Positions 12,534 to 13,166 of a DNA stretch of 13,166 nucleotides are shown here, one piece after another (position 1 is the first letter of the stretch; each line of letters opens with the position of its first letter). The notes below the pieces were generated by a model. That model did no database searches. It saw nothing but the letters and a program-made list of their open reading frames with translations, and was not told the origin of the DNA. The stretch spans positions 1 to 13,166 of the forward strand of contig PEZL01000006.1 in assembly GCA_002774055.1 (NCBI GenBank), given 5' to 3'. The position numbers and the translations under genes were made by a program. Source of the DNA: Candidatus Tagabacteria bacterium CG09_land_8_20_14_0_10_41_14 (lineage in GTDB: Bacteria > Patescibacteriota > Minisyncoccia > JAHISW01 > Tagabacteraceae).

Positions 12534-13166
12534 ATGAAGAAGTTGGGTTTTATTTTTATTTTGATGATTTTGTTTTTGCCGTTCTCGGCCTTTGCCGGAG
12601 TGGTGATTAACGAGATAATGTATGACTTGGAGGGAGCGGATGCGGGACGAGAATGGGTGGAAATTTTTAATAATGGTGATTCTGAAATTGATATTTCTGG
12701 TTGGAAGTTCTACGAAAATGATACTAATCATAAAATAAATCTTGTTGATGAAAACGGTGATTTTATAATGTCAGCAGGTTCCTATGCGATTATCGCGGAT
12801 AATTTCAGCAAATTTTTAATTGATTGGCCGGATTTTTCGGGAATTATTTTTGATAGTGTTTTTTCTTTAAGCAATACGGGAGAAACGATAGCAATAAGGG
12901 ATACGGATTTGAACGATGCTGATTCGGTCTCTTATCTTTCGGATTGGGGAGCAGCTGGTGACGGAAATTCTTTACAGAAAATAAATGGAGAATGGATGGC
13001 GGCGAATCCTACTCCTGGAGCTCAAAATTCTTTGGAAAATTCGGATCAAAATATAGAAGAATCTTCCGGTGCGGCTCAGCCTGCCTACATCCCTCCCAAA
13101 GAATTAGCCACCATCAAAGCATACGCCGGTGAGGACAGGGTGCTTGTGGCCGGCAGCCGCGCGGAA
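12534..13166 (+). CDS. Secreted lamin-tail-domain protein, 3' end missing
   Basis: An open frame of 211 codons running off the window end. Residues 1-21 (MKKLGFIFILMILFLPFSAFA) are a clean signal peptide with an AFA cleavage site. Residues 22 to about 135 form a lamin tail domain (LTD): VVINEIMYDLEGADAGREWVEIFN, then ISGWKF, GSYAIIADN, FSLSNTGETIAIRD, and the typical end NSLQKINGEWMAANPTPGAQNS. In bacteria this immunoglobulin-like fold is found in exported proteins, often beside nucleases or surface-binding modules; the rest here is cut off. The final visible part (YIPPKELATIKAYAGEDRVLVAGSRAE) starts a new linker or domain. ATG 12534 is chosen because the signal peptide begins there. It is 85 nt after the ATPase gene, so it may have its own promoter. 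Confidence 0.88.
   Translation, partial: MKKLGFIFILMILFLPFSAFAGVVINEIMYDLEGADAGREWVEIFNNGDSEIDISGWKFYENDTNHKINLVDENGDFIMSAGSYAIIADNFSKFLIDWPDFSGIIFDSVFSLSNTGETIAIRDTDLNDADSVSYLSDWGAAGDGNSLQKINGEWMAANPTPGAQNSLENSDQNIEESSGAAQPAYIPPKELATIKAYAGEDRVLVAGSRAE

Overview
The window looks like a piece of a Patescibacteria / Candidate Phyla Radiation (CPR) chromosome, most likely a Parcubacteria-type lineage. The reasons are the elongation factor P with a non-canonical loop, the many small membrane proteins without clear homologues, the VirD4/HerA-type ATPase paired with a DUF8128-like membrane protein, a sigma-region-4/HARE-HTH regulator, short genes with almost no Shine-Dalgarno sites, and a lamin-tail secreted protein. 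The standard bacterial code fits: the long genes have no in-frame TGA, and TGA ends one gene. Genes predicted with confidence are all on the + strand. I saw no rRNA, tRNA, CRISPR array or transposase.

Layout. (1) 1-800: a very AT-rich four-helix membrane protein gene, bracketed by matching direct repeats, each next to a hairpin, and by a near-perfect inverted repeat; it looks like a small inserted cassette. (2) 799-2772: a membrane-anchored protein gene broken by a frameshift in a run of eight A, then a small polytopic membrane protein. Both follow the same 33-bp promoter-like block. (3) 2776-4032: a two-gene module (249 aa and 83 aa) between two copies of a ~56-bp terminator/promoter/start sequence whose second copy begins efp. 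(4) 4022-6008: efp, a four-helix-bundle (S23/IVS type) gene framed by inverted 8-nt repeats, an ECF sigma factor and a small two-helix membrane protein, closed by a strong terminator. (5) 6028-8526: leucyl-tRNA synthetase, with a palindromic insert in its editing domain. (6) 8566-12448: a tight three-gene operon (2-nt gaps): a DNA-binding protein with sigma region 4 and HARE-HTH domains, a DUF8128-like membrane protein, and a VirD4/HerA ATPase with a fused zinc finger. (7) 12534-end: the start of a secreted lamin-tail-domain protein.

How it fits together. efp, leuS and the ECF sigma are core information-processing genes. The 8566-12448 operon probably encodes a DNA- or protein-translocating motor in which the membrane anchor and the ATPase are separate polypeptides and a dedicated DNA-binding protein is co-expressed. 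Three genes (efp, leuS, 8566) have a -10 box ending exactly 9 nt before the start codon, implying leaderless or nearly leaderless mRNAs. Several loci carry short repeat structures that look like traces of small insertions.
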